From Holacanthus passer (Eukaryota; Chordata; Actinopteri; Pomacanthidae): 64,000 nucleotides of DNA. Of the stretch, positions 1 through 13,063 are shown one piece after another. Positions within the stretch are counted from its first letter, which is position 1, and each line of letters begins with the position of its first letter. The stretch lies in the NCBI GenBank assembly GCA_025331565.1, contig JAFREQ010000003.1, forward strand, positions 12,703,001 through 12,767,000, given 5' to 3'. The position numbers and the translations under genes are program-made. The notes beneath the pieces are model-generated. The model worked only from the letters and a program-made list of their open reading frames with translations, did not search any database and was not told the DNA's origin.

Positions 1-83
1 AACAATCCCCTCAAGGCAAGAGGGGAGAGAAAACTGCACTGGAGAGGAAAAAAAAAAAAAAAGAAAACACAGGTGATGCTTAC

Positions 84-666
84 TTGGTGAAGTGTCGTAA
101 TTTAGCCTCAATGCTGCGGTGTCGCATGCACATCCTCGTCAGGGCTGAGCCGACGTCCCTGGTGGCTCCTTGGATAAGACAAACAAAACAAATTGTCACT
201 GACGATATAAGAGGCTGGCACTGCAAATCACAGATGTGCCTCTCGGCTTGGAAAAATATGATTTTCAACGAGGAGACATAACACATCAGGAGAGTATTTT
301 GAAAGGTCTAATTTTCGTCTGTCAGGTGGATTTATCAGGAGGCGTTACCTGCTGTAGCCACTAGGTGCAGGGCCCATAAATGTGACAGTGCCTGAAAACT
401 AAATCCCCACACTCCCTCCCTCTCGACAAAGCGTGCACTTGACACTTGCAGATTGCGTGCATGATTTTCATCACAGTGTAAATAACAGCTTGTGTGAGTT
501 GGTTACTGGACTTTTCCTCTCTGCTCAAGTGTAATTAAATGTGGTTCTGAGCCCCTAAAGCTCAGACAGGCCCACTGTCTTACTGATGCTCCACAGGCCG
601 GTGTAATATGTGGCAGCATTGATCCTGTTGTAATCTGGGCCACATAGGGCTAATCTGAGGGTCTCT

Positions 667-705
<39 letters not shown>

Positions 706-3700
706 GAGCGAGGACGTCTCTCAGCAGCAGACAGGCCTCACAGAGTGGAGGCATGCATGATAGTATTTGTATTCATGAATGATTTTTGGAGTGCATGTGC
801 ACAGGTTTTCAGTATGTGTGCATGTGGACAGGTGGTGTGATTTACCAACCCCCCCCCACTCTATCCAAAGTTCTCACCCCCTCTCTCCTGGAGGGGAAAG
901 GAGGGAACCCTGTAAGGGGATATCCCTCCATTCTTCCCTGCCTGCTCTGCCTTTCCTGTTCTCTCTGTTTCCTAAACACCATTCATGCAGGGCAGACAGA
1001 GAGAGAGAGAGAGAGAAGCTGGCTCGAGCCTGCGCTGCAAAAACAGGCAGAAAGAAAGAGTGATGACACAGAATGAAACGAAAAGAAACACGACGGATGC
1101 AGCTAGGCCTGAAATCAGACCCTGAGTGAGGAATGCTCCAGATGGTTGTCTGGTGAGATCTGTGCTATTTTCCACTTATCGCATAAAGAAACTAGGTTAG
1201 TGTCTCCAGTCGATACGGCATCACACTGCGAGTTCAAAGACCATTTCACTCCGCCGCTTGGCTGTCAACTTCAGTGAGTGTTGCACCAGTTCAAAGACAC
1301 TGAGATCTGGACTCCATCTTATGGAGACATTTTCGTCAGGCAGATGTAGAATAACTTGTGTTTGTGCGTTGAGGAGAGGAAGGGAGGGTTGTCCTGCTTT
1401 GCTTTTCTAGGTGACCGAGAGACAGGGGAGGGTTAGAGGTGAAAGGTCATCCAGTATCACAGGCTTTAAACACTAGCAGGAAGTGATCGAGTCGACATGC
1501 GGAACCTATATGCTGAGTTCTTGAAAAATAGTCAAGGAGATTGTCCATCTTTAAAAAGGCTGGTGTTGAGTATCTGGTCACACCAACTTCGGGCTTCATG
1601 AAGCCAAGTGTAAAGACAGACATGCACACAGGACACACGTGAGCAGGTTACGCATCTCTTCTCCTCTTAAAAGCATTACAGGAGGCGTCCACAGCTGCAA
1701 ATCAGCTCTCGCAGGATGGAGAGAGAGAGAGAGAGGAGGGGGGAGTAATGTGGGCTCTTTTATCTCTAAAACAGACCTTCCCAATGTCACTGTCGGCCAG
1801 CGAGAGAGCCCCCAACCCCCACTCTCCTGTCCCATCTACACCTGCCAATTTCTTTTCCTCTCCCCTCCTCTTCCCACCCACCCCATCTCCTCCTCTCCTC
1901 CTTCCCCTCCCAGAGGGGAATCAGCTGACAGCTACATCCTGGGGAGGTCCAGAGGCTTCCTGCCCATGTCCAAGAGCCCTGCTGGACTCTGGCCTCAGCC
2001 GGATGGACAGGGACAGAGTGATTCACTCCCACGGCACCCTGCACGCACACACAGGCATGTGACAGACATATACAAGCTGGGAGGAGGGTTGAGATTGACT
2101 AGAGAGTATTTCTGCTAAATTTTGCAAATTTCAAACTGTCCATCCGTGATTGAAGAGGGATATCTCCTCTGTTGCTCTTCCTGAGGTTTCATCCTTTTTA
2201 CTGTAAAAGGTTTTTGTTTTGCTTTGTATTAGCTTATCCATTTCTGAACCTTTTGAGGCAATTTTGTGATTTTGGTCTACACATATACAACACACTCAAC
2301 TATCTGTCTACATCTATCAATACTTGACTTTGTGTGCAGGAGCTGGTAAAGTGATTATTTAGCAGACGTGGACCCCTGGAGCTTTAGTGGGAGCAGTGCT
2401 GACCCCATAGCAGACACCCCCATGTGCATGAATGAAGCAAAACACAGACCAGGACGGAAGAGAGCTATTATGCAACCCGGCCATATATCTTAAGACATGG
2501 AGCAAACAGCTGGGAGCAACTGAAACTATGTGCGGTTCATTATAACTGCACTGCTGCGTGTGTGTCGCGGGGCCGATGGCGCCTGCTTCAATATGCGCTG
2601 AACATAAACATAAATGGCTGCCAGATCTGCTGTGCATGTCGAGGAATACGTGGAGCTGTTGGTGGGAAGGTCAAGCCCCCACTGCTGGGTTTTGTTAGGA
2701 CCCTTAAGCTCCAGTATCCAGGATCAGCGCAGTGTGGTCTAAGTGTTTAGTGAGTGGTCCCATCCAGAGCTCTGGTTCTGATCAACTCCCATAATTTCCC
2801 AGGGAAGGAGGAGCATTTTAATAGGCCTGCTTTAAAGGGGGTTCTCCTGCAGGAGCCCGGGAGCTAAACTGCCACAGGCCTCATTCCCTGATGTCTTCAA
2901 CATGGGAACTTAGCTTAACTATCTCTCTCTTTCAGCACAGAAAGCCTGCTGCTCGGCTCAGGTTTCATTTGCGCTCCTGACTACTGAGCCGCGGCGAGAC
3001 TCTGCTGTAGTTAGACTCATGTGTTGCTTTAAAGCCGAATCCAGGTCTCCTGAGTTGAGCGGGTGCTCCCTCTCTCTCTCTGCTTCCTGTGTCAATAAAG
3101 CATGTTTATATGGGCTGTAGAGCGAAAAGGTACAGAACATCCTCACAGTTACACTTCCAGGAATATGAAGTCCCTTTTCTTTTTGTTAAGCTCTCACACA
3201 GCCGCCGCTTAGCGAAGGAAATTCCATCATCCGTGAGACAACAGTTATTCCTCACGTTGGCACCTTGGCTGCCGAGCTGGCATAGACAGTTAAGCCTCCG
3301 TCCTCGCTCCTTTTAAGTGCTGCAGAATGTGAACTGGCAGGGACACAGCGGAGGCCACTGATGGATGAAAGAGGCTGTGGGGTGAGAAGGGAGGAGAGGG
3401 GAGGATGAAAGAGGGTACACACTGCCCAGGTGGCGGCTGGGTTCGGCCAGTCCGGGGCCACAGGAAGTGTTAGCTGGCCGCTGCAGGTGCAGCACTGACA
3501 TCTCACACATTAGGTCCAGTAAATATAAGATTAATCAGTAGGAAGAATATTTTCCTAATATGATCAAAATCCTCATGTAGTTTGTAGGTTTATCTTCTAC
3601 AAAAACATCATGCAAACATTTTTTTTTTCCAGCAAAGAAGGAGGAACGGCTTTGATTTTGTCAGCTTCACTCCTCTTGTTCAGTTACCAGTTGAGCAAAT

Positions 3701-6700
3701 ACACAGCTGAGGTTTCTCAATTCAAAAAAACTGACGAAAATTATACTTTCACATCATCAAACATTGGCTTCAAAGCCCAGCTGGAGTTCTTGCTGGTGTA
3801 GCTCAGTGGGAGAAATTGGTATTAAAAAAATAAAGAGGCATCTCTTGTGTTTGCCGCTTAGGGAATGATATCTTCTGATGGAGGGGAGAGTGGATAAAAC
3901 AGCGCTGTACACCTGCAGCCAGAGAGTTATTGAGGATGACAGGCAGTCTTCTGAGAGACGCCCCACAATCCCTCTAATCTAAAATCTGGGTATTTTACTT
4001 TCATAAGAGCCTGACTTGAAAAAATAAGATTCTTTGTTCGTGATTGCAACACAAAGTAAAAATCTGTTTCACTCCGTTTTCATGTAAAGGTTTGATCAGA
4101 TAAATAAAAATAATAATAATAATAATAATGATAAATAAATTAAAAATTGGGGCAGATTGGGGTGAAACGTGTATGTCACTTTGTAAACTGATGTGGTGTT
4201 TGATGGAAGGGTTTCACACTGAAATTACTTTGTTTGAAAAACTAGGCCATCAGTGTCTGTATGAGATTTAAAACCAGTGTTTATGTTGGATTTATTCAGC
4301 ATTGGAAATTGATTTTAAGCAAGCTGCACACTGTACACGCCAAAATTGACTTTAACTCTTGTGTTCTGTTGATGTAAAAATATTAACTGCAAAATTATTC
4401 AGATTTTAATTTTAGATATTTTTCTTCTTACGACATTGAAACCATGTATGTATGAATATATTGAAGTGGTAAGCTTTCCCTTTGACACAAACTGGGCTTG
4501 AACTTTGACGAAAGGAACAAATAAAGAAATGGCCATAAATATTAGGGGAAGTTTAAGGAGAATATTCTGTAAATATACATGTATTTAGGCTGAAACTAAT
4601 GAATATTTCAATAACAATTAATTTGTCGGTTATCTTGATTATTCTAGTAATCATCTAATTTACAAACTGTAACTGAAAATAGTCAAAATGGTCCATCACA
4701 CTTTCACTGAGCCCAAGGTGATGTCTTCAGATTACCTCTTGTCCAACAGTCCAAATTTATAGTGTAATGAAAACAGAGACAAGTAGGATATCATCACATA
4801 TGAGAAGCTGGACATAACTATAAGAAACCGTAACCCTAAATGAACGTGAACTCAAGTTTCTGCAGTAGAAATCAAAACAGCCTTCAAACCCTTTGTGTCA
4901 CTTCCTCACATGTGGAATGTCACTTCTTCCCAACAACAATACAAATGAAAGGCAGAGGAAACGGCCTCAAGATCAATTGTTCGAGTCACACAGTCAAACA
5001 CACACTCGGCCCATTGTTGTCTGTCCAGTACACACAGCACAAACACCCAGAGACACGGGCAGACCTCAGTGTGTACTGTATGTGGTCTGTATCAAAATGA
5101 GGCTGAAGGAGGAGAAGGAGGAGAACAAGGAGGAAGTGATATTTTCTGTTGGAGGAGCTTCCTGTTCAGGGACATAAATGCTGCTAAAAATAACCGCCGC
5201 CTCTTGTCCAGATGTGCTTTTCATTGGAGTTGAAAAAGGGAGACTGAGGGAGAAAACAAGTAGTAAGGGATGAAGACCAGTCCTGTATGGTGCAATAAAA
5301 TGAAAAGAACAGACAATCCACAGGGGATTGTCTTTGCTTCACTTTCATGAGGAGGATCCTATATGCAATACAAGGGAGATGTATCAAACTCCATATACAA
5401 AGAGACAGAAACAGACACCGAGGCAGCAGTCTGTGAGTGACTCAGTGTTTAATGGAGCCAGTTTAATCAGATGACTCAAGCTGTCCTGCTTTACACCCTT
5501 TGCACCCTTTTATCTCTGACTATGTTCTGCCCTCTATTTCGCTCTGACAAAGTTCCCGCAGCTCTGCTCATTTGCAAACAGTCCTCCAAACAATGCTGAC
5601 ACCTCCGCTGGCGGTGTCGCTGCTCATACAGCATTTCACAGGCTCCGCCTCCCACCTGTAGCCTCCGAGTCTTCAGTTACCCTGAGGGAGGTTTATTATC
5701 GTCGCTCCCTGTCCTCCTCGGTGCTGAGCTGGGTGTATTGCTTGAGGGAAGAGACCAGTCGCAGCATGTAAAGTCTGCACGTACTTTATATTCACAGAAT
5801 AATGATAAAACTTTTCCGTGTGGGTGGATGGACTGAAATGTTCTTCTCTGCTCCAAAACACTTCGGCTATATTGGAAGCATATCCCTCATTAGCTACCAA
5901 ATGTGAGTGCAGACGTGCCACAAGTCCACCTAAACTTAACCTGTAATATCCATTTCAAACTGAATCCTGTTTTTTTAAATGCTGATTGATTCTGACCATA
6001 AAACCTTCAGCTGCCTGTATGTAGTGTAGAAATAGACTGGAACTGGAATCTCTTCCTACTCGAATAAATTAAAGCATGAGATGAGTCTACAGCCAGATTT
6101 ACACACTTATCACAACTTTTTTTTAGAATCTGGGTTGGAGTGGGGACAAGAATATCTGCACCAAATTTCATTGCACTCCATCCAGTAGTTGTTGAGGCAT
6201 TTCACTAATAAACAAGAATGTCAACCTCATGGTGGCCCTAAAGGAAAAGTCAAGAAATCACCAAAGTCTGGAGGAATCATCCTCTGGGGATCATGAATGC
6301 CTGGACCAAAGCAGTCTGAAACAATTTCTCCATCTGTTTTCAATCAGCCACTTCAGTTGATTAAAACTATGCATGTATTCCTTTCATTCCCTCTTTCAAT
6401 GTCCTCCCTCACATTCCTCTATCGGCCTCTCTCTCCTGTGTATTTTCCCTCCTCTCTCCAGCTCCCTTCCACGCCGGGTTTGTGTTCAGGATATAGCTGA
6501 ACACAGTGTTCCCCCTCAAGTCTCATGTTTGTCTTCTTAAGTTTGGTATTCAGCCTCGGAATGAAAGTTACACAGAGCCAAAGGATTTGTTTTCTCTCAC
6601 ATTATTATTCCCCCACTCTATCGTCTGTTCCTCACATCATTGTTCCAGCCACTTCTGCATGTAGTCGTTATAATAGCTGGAAAACATTCATTTGTGGCGC

Positions 6701-9700
6701 GACCACGTTGATATTTGAGGTTGAAGCCCATGAACTCTACAGAGAGACATGGAGAACTGTTCTGCCAGACAAGGTAGGCAGCTGGAGGAGAAATAAGAGA
6801 CCCTTGTTGACACTTTGTGACTTTATGACATGAAATAGCAATTGTCAGAAAGGCATAGTGGACCATAACGCAACAGCCAGCGCATTCATTAAAATGACTG
6901 CACATACATGCATGTCCAATCTAAAACACTGAAAATCTATAAGCTCATTGTATGAAGTCAAACCCGCGTAAGATGCAGATCTGACCTTGTACACACTAAG
7001 TACAATACATGCTCACATCAGGCTCGAACATGAAATGTCGAGCTTGATGGATGTCCGCCCCGGTCACATGGGCGCACTCTCATTATTTGACATGTCCGTA
7101 AAAATAGCTGCGCTGCTGGGATAGCGTGGAGGACAGTAATCCCCTGATCTCGCTCTGCACTAGGCCACAGCCGCATCTCGTCCATGCCAGGCTGTCCAGA
7201 TGGCGGGTAGGGATATCCATCCCATCTGCCAACCCAGAGAAGCACAGGGGCCAAGCAGATTACTGGTTTGCTGAGACACTGATCTACTAGCATACCTCCA
7301 TTCCTCCACTGAGTATGGACTGCATGAGTGAGAGAAAGAGAGTGAGCCTCTGATGACCCGCTGGAAACATTATGTCTGTAATGGTCCACACTCTACGGGT
7401 TCTGGCAAACAGATGTAAAGACAAAGGTTTCGTCAGTGGTGAACACAAACTTGCAGCGCATCGCAGTCTGGCCGGTGATCCCAGAGTGTGAATTTTTAAA
7501 GCCGGGGGTGGTTGATCAGGAAGGGAAGGGAAGGCAGGCTGTGTCTGTGTGTTACAGAGTGGGGCTAAGAGGATTAGCTAAACGCCTCTGCCTAGCCTGG
7601 ATACCCAGAGCTGTGGAAATCCCACTGCAATCACAACCCCCACCCTGACCAACCCACCCACCCCCCACTGGACTCACCTCACTCTCCGAAAAATATGGTG
7701 CCTGCATCTCATACCCTGATGGACCATTAGCCTCGGACTACTGACTCTTTGACCTCCATCGAATTCAACCATGTCCAAAAATGGAAAAAATGAAGTCAAG
7801 CTGCCTCTTGAACACATGTCATTCAGCCTAGCAACAACAAAACACCAAACACAGAGACCGCTATTCTCCAGATAAGTCCAGTCCTCTTGACTACATCACA
7901 CAACAGTTTAATACGAAGGACAAAAACGGTCTAGACAACACACCAAAAACCATTAGACTGACCAATCGAACAATAAAATCCCCCAGAGAGCTGCAAGCGC
8001 CCCCGGAAAGATGGGAGTTGAAACATGAAACATTTATCATTAAAAAGGCTAAAATTCTCCAAACACATTCATCCAATATAGACTTAGTGTTTGCAGGACC
8101 TTTATTGAACCCAGATGCGAGCTGCCAGTTCACCGAGACAGACGTGCCTTTAGACACAGATCCATCAGCTCAGCTTAGAGAAACAACGCTGCGAGACACG
8201 GTGCCAAAACGCCTGGCAGCCGACTCCTCCAGCTGCTTCATAAAACACAGACGCTGACGCCATGGCCGTGACTGTAAACTCTAAAAACAGACAACACGGG
8301 CAGGAGGAAGCCTGAACATGAGCGCGTCTGACACATGAACATGCAGACACGGAGCAGCTTTTATATATGGGCATGTATGAAAAGCTGCCCTCCCAGTAAC
8401 AGACAACAAAAAAAGTCGGGAGAGGAAATCATAAAATCCTCTTTCGTCCACCGTCCTCTCTCCGTGGACCAGTTAGGAAGCACTGAATGAGGGGAAAAAT
8501 GTTGCTTTCCTTGGCAGGGAAACATGCACAGTCTGGAGTGAGTGTGCGTGTGTGTGAGTTAAAGGGGTGATGGGGTGAGTGTGTCAAAGGTAGATTAAAG
8601 GAAGCAGAAGAAGAACGTGATGAAACCTCCAGCTGTGCCAGCAGCTGCAGCTCGTCCCCCGAACACCAGAGGGGAATCAGGGTGACAGCGATGACGGCCA
8701 ACAGCTCGTAGCTTAAGGCCCGTCTCCTGTGGTGCAATCAGCCCTTTTTGGCGGTGCAGACGCTGAGACAAACATGATCGCCGCAGGCAGACAGACCCAC
8801 ACGCACGAAGGGAGACCAACTACAGAAATGGAGACTAAGAAATGGTGAGCAAGTAATCACTGAATTCTATTTATGTACCACTGTTTCCTGAACAGTCTCA
8901 AGTTAGAAGCGAGCAGAACGAGAACATCTGGACACCAAAATATTTTAAGATAACTTAACATCACAGCTGCCAGAAGGGCAAATTTGCAGTAGCTATCGTC
9001 CACAGAGACTGCAGTTCAAAGGTTATCCCAGTCCACTACAAGCCAGCTCCAATAAATATCGACATTCCCCCTGCCGCCAAATTAATTATCGGGTTTCGGA
9101 GCACGCAAAGACTAACCCAGCTCCCACAGGAGAAAACGGGTTGAAGTGGTGCGCTGGTAAAGAGCACAATAAAACTGCACAACCTCTTTTAGATTCCTTT
9201 AAGTCATTGTTTTTAGAAAGCAACAGCAACCTCCAGCAAAGATGTTTTGTCAGTACTGAGCAATGAAATTGGTGTCAAATAAACATAACAAATTCTTTAA
9301 TAATGCTGACAGAACATAATGTCACCAGTTCATCATCATAAGTGATGGCTTATTTAGTGTGACCAACAGTTGAACAAGAGGCTGTGTTTGAGTACAGCGA
9401 ACCAACTGTTCCATCCACACACACACACACGCACACACAGACACACACACGCCAAAAACATGTGTACAAACCAGACAATTTCCAGTTTACAATCACATAA
9501 AACAGTTGAGATGTTAATCAATCATCAAATGTTCATCAGCACTAATCTAAACCATGTTTCATTAGTCTCGCACAGAGTTCCTGTGGCCTGAGAAGGATGA
9601 CATTAATCCTAAAGTTAATGTCCCTGGGAGAGGAGCAGAAGAGCGAGCGGGCGTATGAGTGACACACTTATGGGGATTTTATGCATCTATAGCTGTAAAA

Positions 9701-12700
9701 CTCAATCTGCCCTCTCTCTCTCATCTCTCTCTGGTCCATCTATCACTCCCCTGTTTTCTCTTCTTTTACCGTAGACATACTTCTCCTTTGAAGTCCCGCC
9801 CTGCCTGCATGAAGCAGGCTGCCAGCTGCTAGCAGGTTGAGCCAGTCTACCTTCATCTTGCAGAAATGATTCGCCTTCGCACCGGGAATCGTTTAAGGTA
9901 ACTTGATGTAGCGCCACGTCAATAAACTCAACTGTTGCTGGACAGGCTGCAGGAGTTAAAGTGGTGAAAATGTGCGAACACTGGTGAACAAATGTTTCTA
10001 TTTTCTCCAGCAGTAAGTGGTCAGTGAGGGGTTGCGCTAGTACAAACTGTTTAAAAGCATGTTGGCATGTGACCTGCAAGGTCAGGTGGCTGGCTACCAG
10101 CTGTCACTCTGTCTGTGTGTGTCAGGAGCTTTTGCATGCTGCTCCGGGTTTTGCAGGGTTTCTTTTTTGACCTACATACTGCTCTCGACGATCAACTCCA
10201 AAAGAAATCTGTGTTAATCAGCTGCCTCTCCGGCCTGCCTGTCTGCTGCCACTCGCAGGGTGACAAAGCAGATCAGCAGACCTCATTAAGTCCGAAGAAA
10301 CAATAAGCTCAGATTTTCACTTCTCTGAGCCGCCTCCCCCCCAGAGCTGCCCCCACTTTGGCCATCTTAGACAGGCAGAACTGTGTCTTGGTGTGGAGAG
10401 GTGGGGGGGGGCTGCCCATCCACTACTCATGTTCTTAGATTATATTTGAGCTGCAAATTCAAGCTTGATCTATTCATGCTACTTTCTCTCTCTCTGTAGT
10501 GAAATTTACTCGAGGTCTTACAAGATGTGTGCCGTCCACATGTCATTGGAAGAATTACTTGTCTTTCCGCGCACACTACAAGTTCAGGCAATGCTGTATT
10601 CCTTAGAGCGTTAAACTGTGCAACAACAAAACATTATGTAGCTCAACAATAATACATACAGAGCTACTCTAGCATCACTTTAAAGTAATTGGGCATTTAC
10701 AGCAAAACATCAATAATCAGTGTGCAACGCTTTCCAAAGACAACAAATCGATTTCTTTAAAAGGCAGTGAATGTTACTTTTCGACTTATTTTCCCAGCAG
10801 CTCTTTCACAGTCTTGACTCCACAGTGTAGGAGCTCTAATTAGCTCCCTCTTACCTCTTGAGTTGGTCGCCATGTCCGCCACCTTCTGAAAGGCATCTAG
10901 GAAGGCCACTGCTGCCAGAATTGTGGTCCTGTAAATATATAGGCACACGCTCACTGCACTGCCCCTGTGTCAACAAAGAGTCTGTAAATGTTTCTTTTCC
11001 ATCAAGGTTCATTGAACGACTTCTCACCTGAGCTGAGAGTGCAGTTTTGTGGCCTTGGCAGTGAAGTCTTCCCACACGGGGTAAGAGCTCTGACAAGAGA
11101 AGGGAGAAGAAACGAGACAAATAAATATCTCACATTTAAGTGCAAAAGTTCGAACACAAGCCAGAAGACACAATGTTCTCGACAACAGGAAAGAACTGAT
11201 GCAGTTTAATAAGCTTTTTGTTGCTGCATTTTCTCCTTCAAACACACTGAAAAGATAATGAGTTGAAATGGCTTCCTCCCTCCGGGGTTAGAAACAGGTT
11301 GGTGTATGATCTCCGTGCTCTGACTTGTCTTTACAAAGGTCAGTGTAATTTCTCTACACATACTTATATTATTATTATTATTATCCTCAATCAGCCAAAA
11401 CGCCCTGTTCTCTCCTTCTGGTATGTGTGTTCACATGTTTATACGTCCTTTGTGTGTGCATGATCTGCATAAGCTCTCATATCACCAGTGTTTATGTGCG
11501 CTGGGCAGGTAGCATGGCCAGCCTTTGAAAAATCTGGATTAGATTTACCCCAGGATCATCACACTGCTGCCTTGAGCTATAAGCCAAACATAAAACACAT
11601 TCAAGGCTAGATCCCATTAGAGCAAGAGCTTGAGCCCTGGAGAGAGAGGAAGGGCATAACCCCTGTGTGGCTCTTTGATGGAGAGGAGCCACACATCCTG
11701 ACTATATAAAGTCACTGGAAACAGTCTCCCTCTTCATCATTTCTGCTATAACCCCCCCAATCCTGGCAATGACAGCGTTTAACTGGTTGGAGCCTCAGAA
11801 AGCGATCATCACATCCCTAACAAAAATGTCTGACATGAAGCTCCAAGCCTCGCTGTCTGCACTTGACTTCAACAGGTGTCTAATTAACTTGTGTGGCCTG
11901 TGACTCCCAGAGGGCAGGAGGGATGCGCTGCCAAGGCAGCTGAGGGAGGAGGGTGAGGGAGGCCTACATGCAGAGCAGCAAGGGGGCGTGGGGGTGGGGT
12001 GGGGGGACACACATTTCTCTCTTCATCCACACCCAGCAGCTCCCAGGGAGGTGAGAGGGGGAGACAAATAGAGGAAGGAGAGAGAAAGGCTCTTCCTACC
12101 ACGCCTCGTCTCTCACAGGAAGGTGACGTCCAAACTATCATCCACTGCTGCTCAAGGACGTGTTTAAAAAAAAAAAAAAAAAAAAAGTGGTTGCTTTCTC
12201 ACGCACAGCCTTTGGATCACAGCCATTCCTGACCTAATTCTTGATTGCTGATTTAATCCAACTGAATCATTTTATTTATTTTCACCCTCTCCCTCCTCTT
12301 CTACCACCTCCTACTCTTTTCCTTCTTTTCTTCCAGCTTCATCAGACAGTTATATAACCGACGGGAGCTCGCTTGTATCAACACATTTTGTCTGTGCAGC
12401 CCCGTAAGAGGCTTTTTAAGTTGACTTAGCGGGGATCCTGTAGGTAATTGTGCACTATACTGTAACATTGTTCACAATCAGCGAGATCAGCACAGGAAAG
12501 CTGTGCGTTGCTCCCGGGGGGGTAAAGCTGGTCTGACAGGCTTGCGTGGCCCAGCCAGGCGGCAGGAATGAGGTCAGATCTCAGACAGTGGACATGGACA
12601 CTGTGCTGACTCAGGGCTTCAGTCTCATTCATCTGCACTGCTTATCAATACACAGAGAGAGCCCCCCTGTCTCTCTCTCTGTGGCCAGGGCATGAGCACA

Positions 12701-13017
12701 ACACAATGGAGAACTATATGAAACCAAAGCAACGCCGCCAAGAGCTGATTTCATTGGAGCCTGACGAATGAGGGCCCATAAATAGTCTGTCCGAAGGCAC
12801 CGCAGCCCCGTGAGCCAGAGATCAATAAAAACTGTGTTAGGTGGAAAGTGCCGCCTGATGCTCCACTTGTTACCAACACTGTGCAGCGGGAGCGTCCTCC
12901 ACCATGAGAAGGCGGCGAGCTGCCACCGGGCCTGATGAATACGTTCACACTTTCCATCTGTTGTCGAGAACAACAACAGACCACCCTGCTCCAACTTCCT
13001 TGACTTGACCCCTCCCC

Positions 13018-13063
<46 letters not shown>

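Larger units (their letters stand above)
169..10854 (-). other. mtss2 intron 3, about 10.7 kb without recognisable exons
   Basis: No exon or RNA gene was recognised in this stretch on either strand. It holds a (CA)n array near 668-703, GA-rich tracts near 1000-1015 and 1720-1737, an (AAT)n stretch near 4108-4130, a dispersed-repeat fragment at 6137-6320, a CA-rich tract near 9417-9450 and a duplicated segment at 10400-10842. The remainder is unique-looking non-coding DNA that may include intronic enhancers; nothing in it can be assigned. Confidence 0.7.

Noticed and set aside
1639..2118. 159-codon plus-strand frame rich in Ser/Pro
   Set aside because: It crosses CT-rich and GA-rich intronic tracts of mtss2; no homology seen.
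7018..7389. 123-codon minus-strand frame in mtss2 intron 3
   Set aside because: No recognisable domain, no splice signals that fit mtss2; composition like random intronic sequence.
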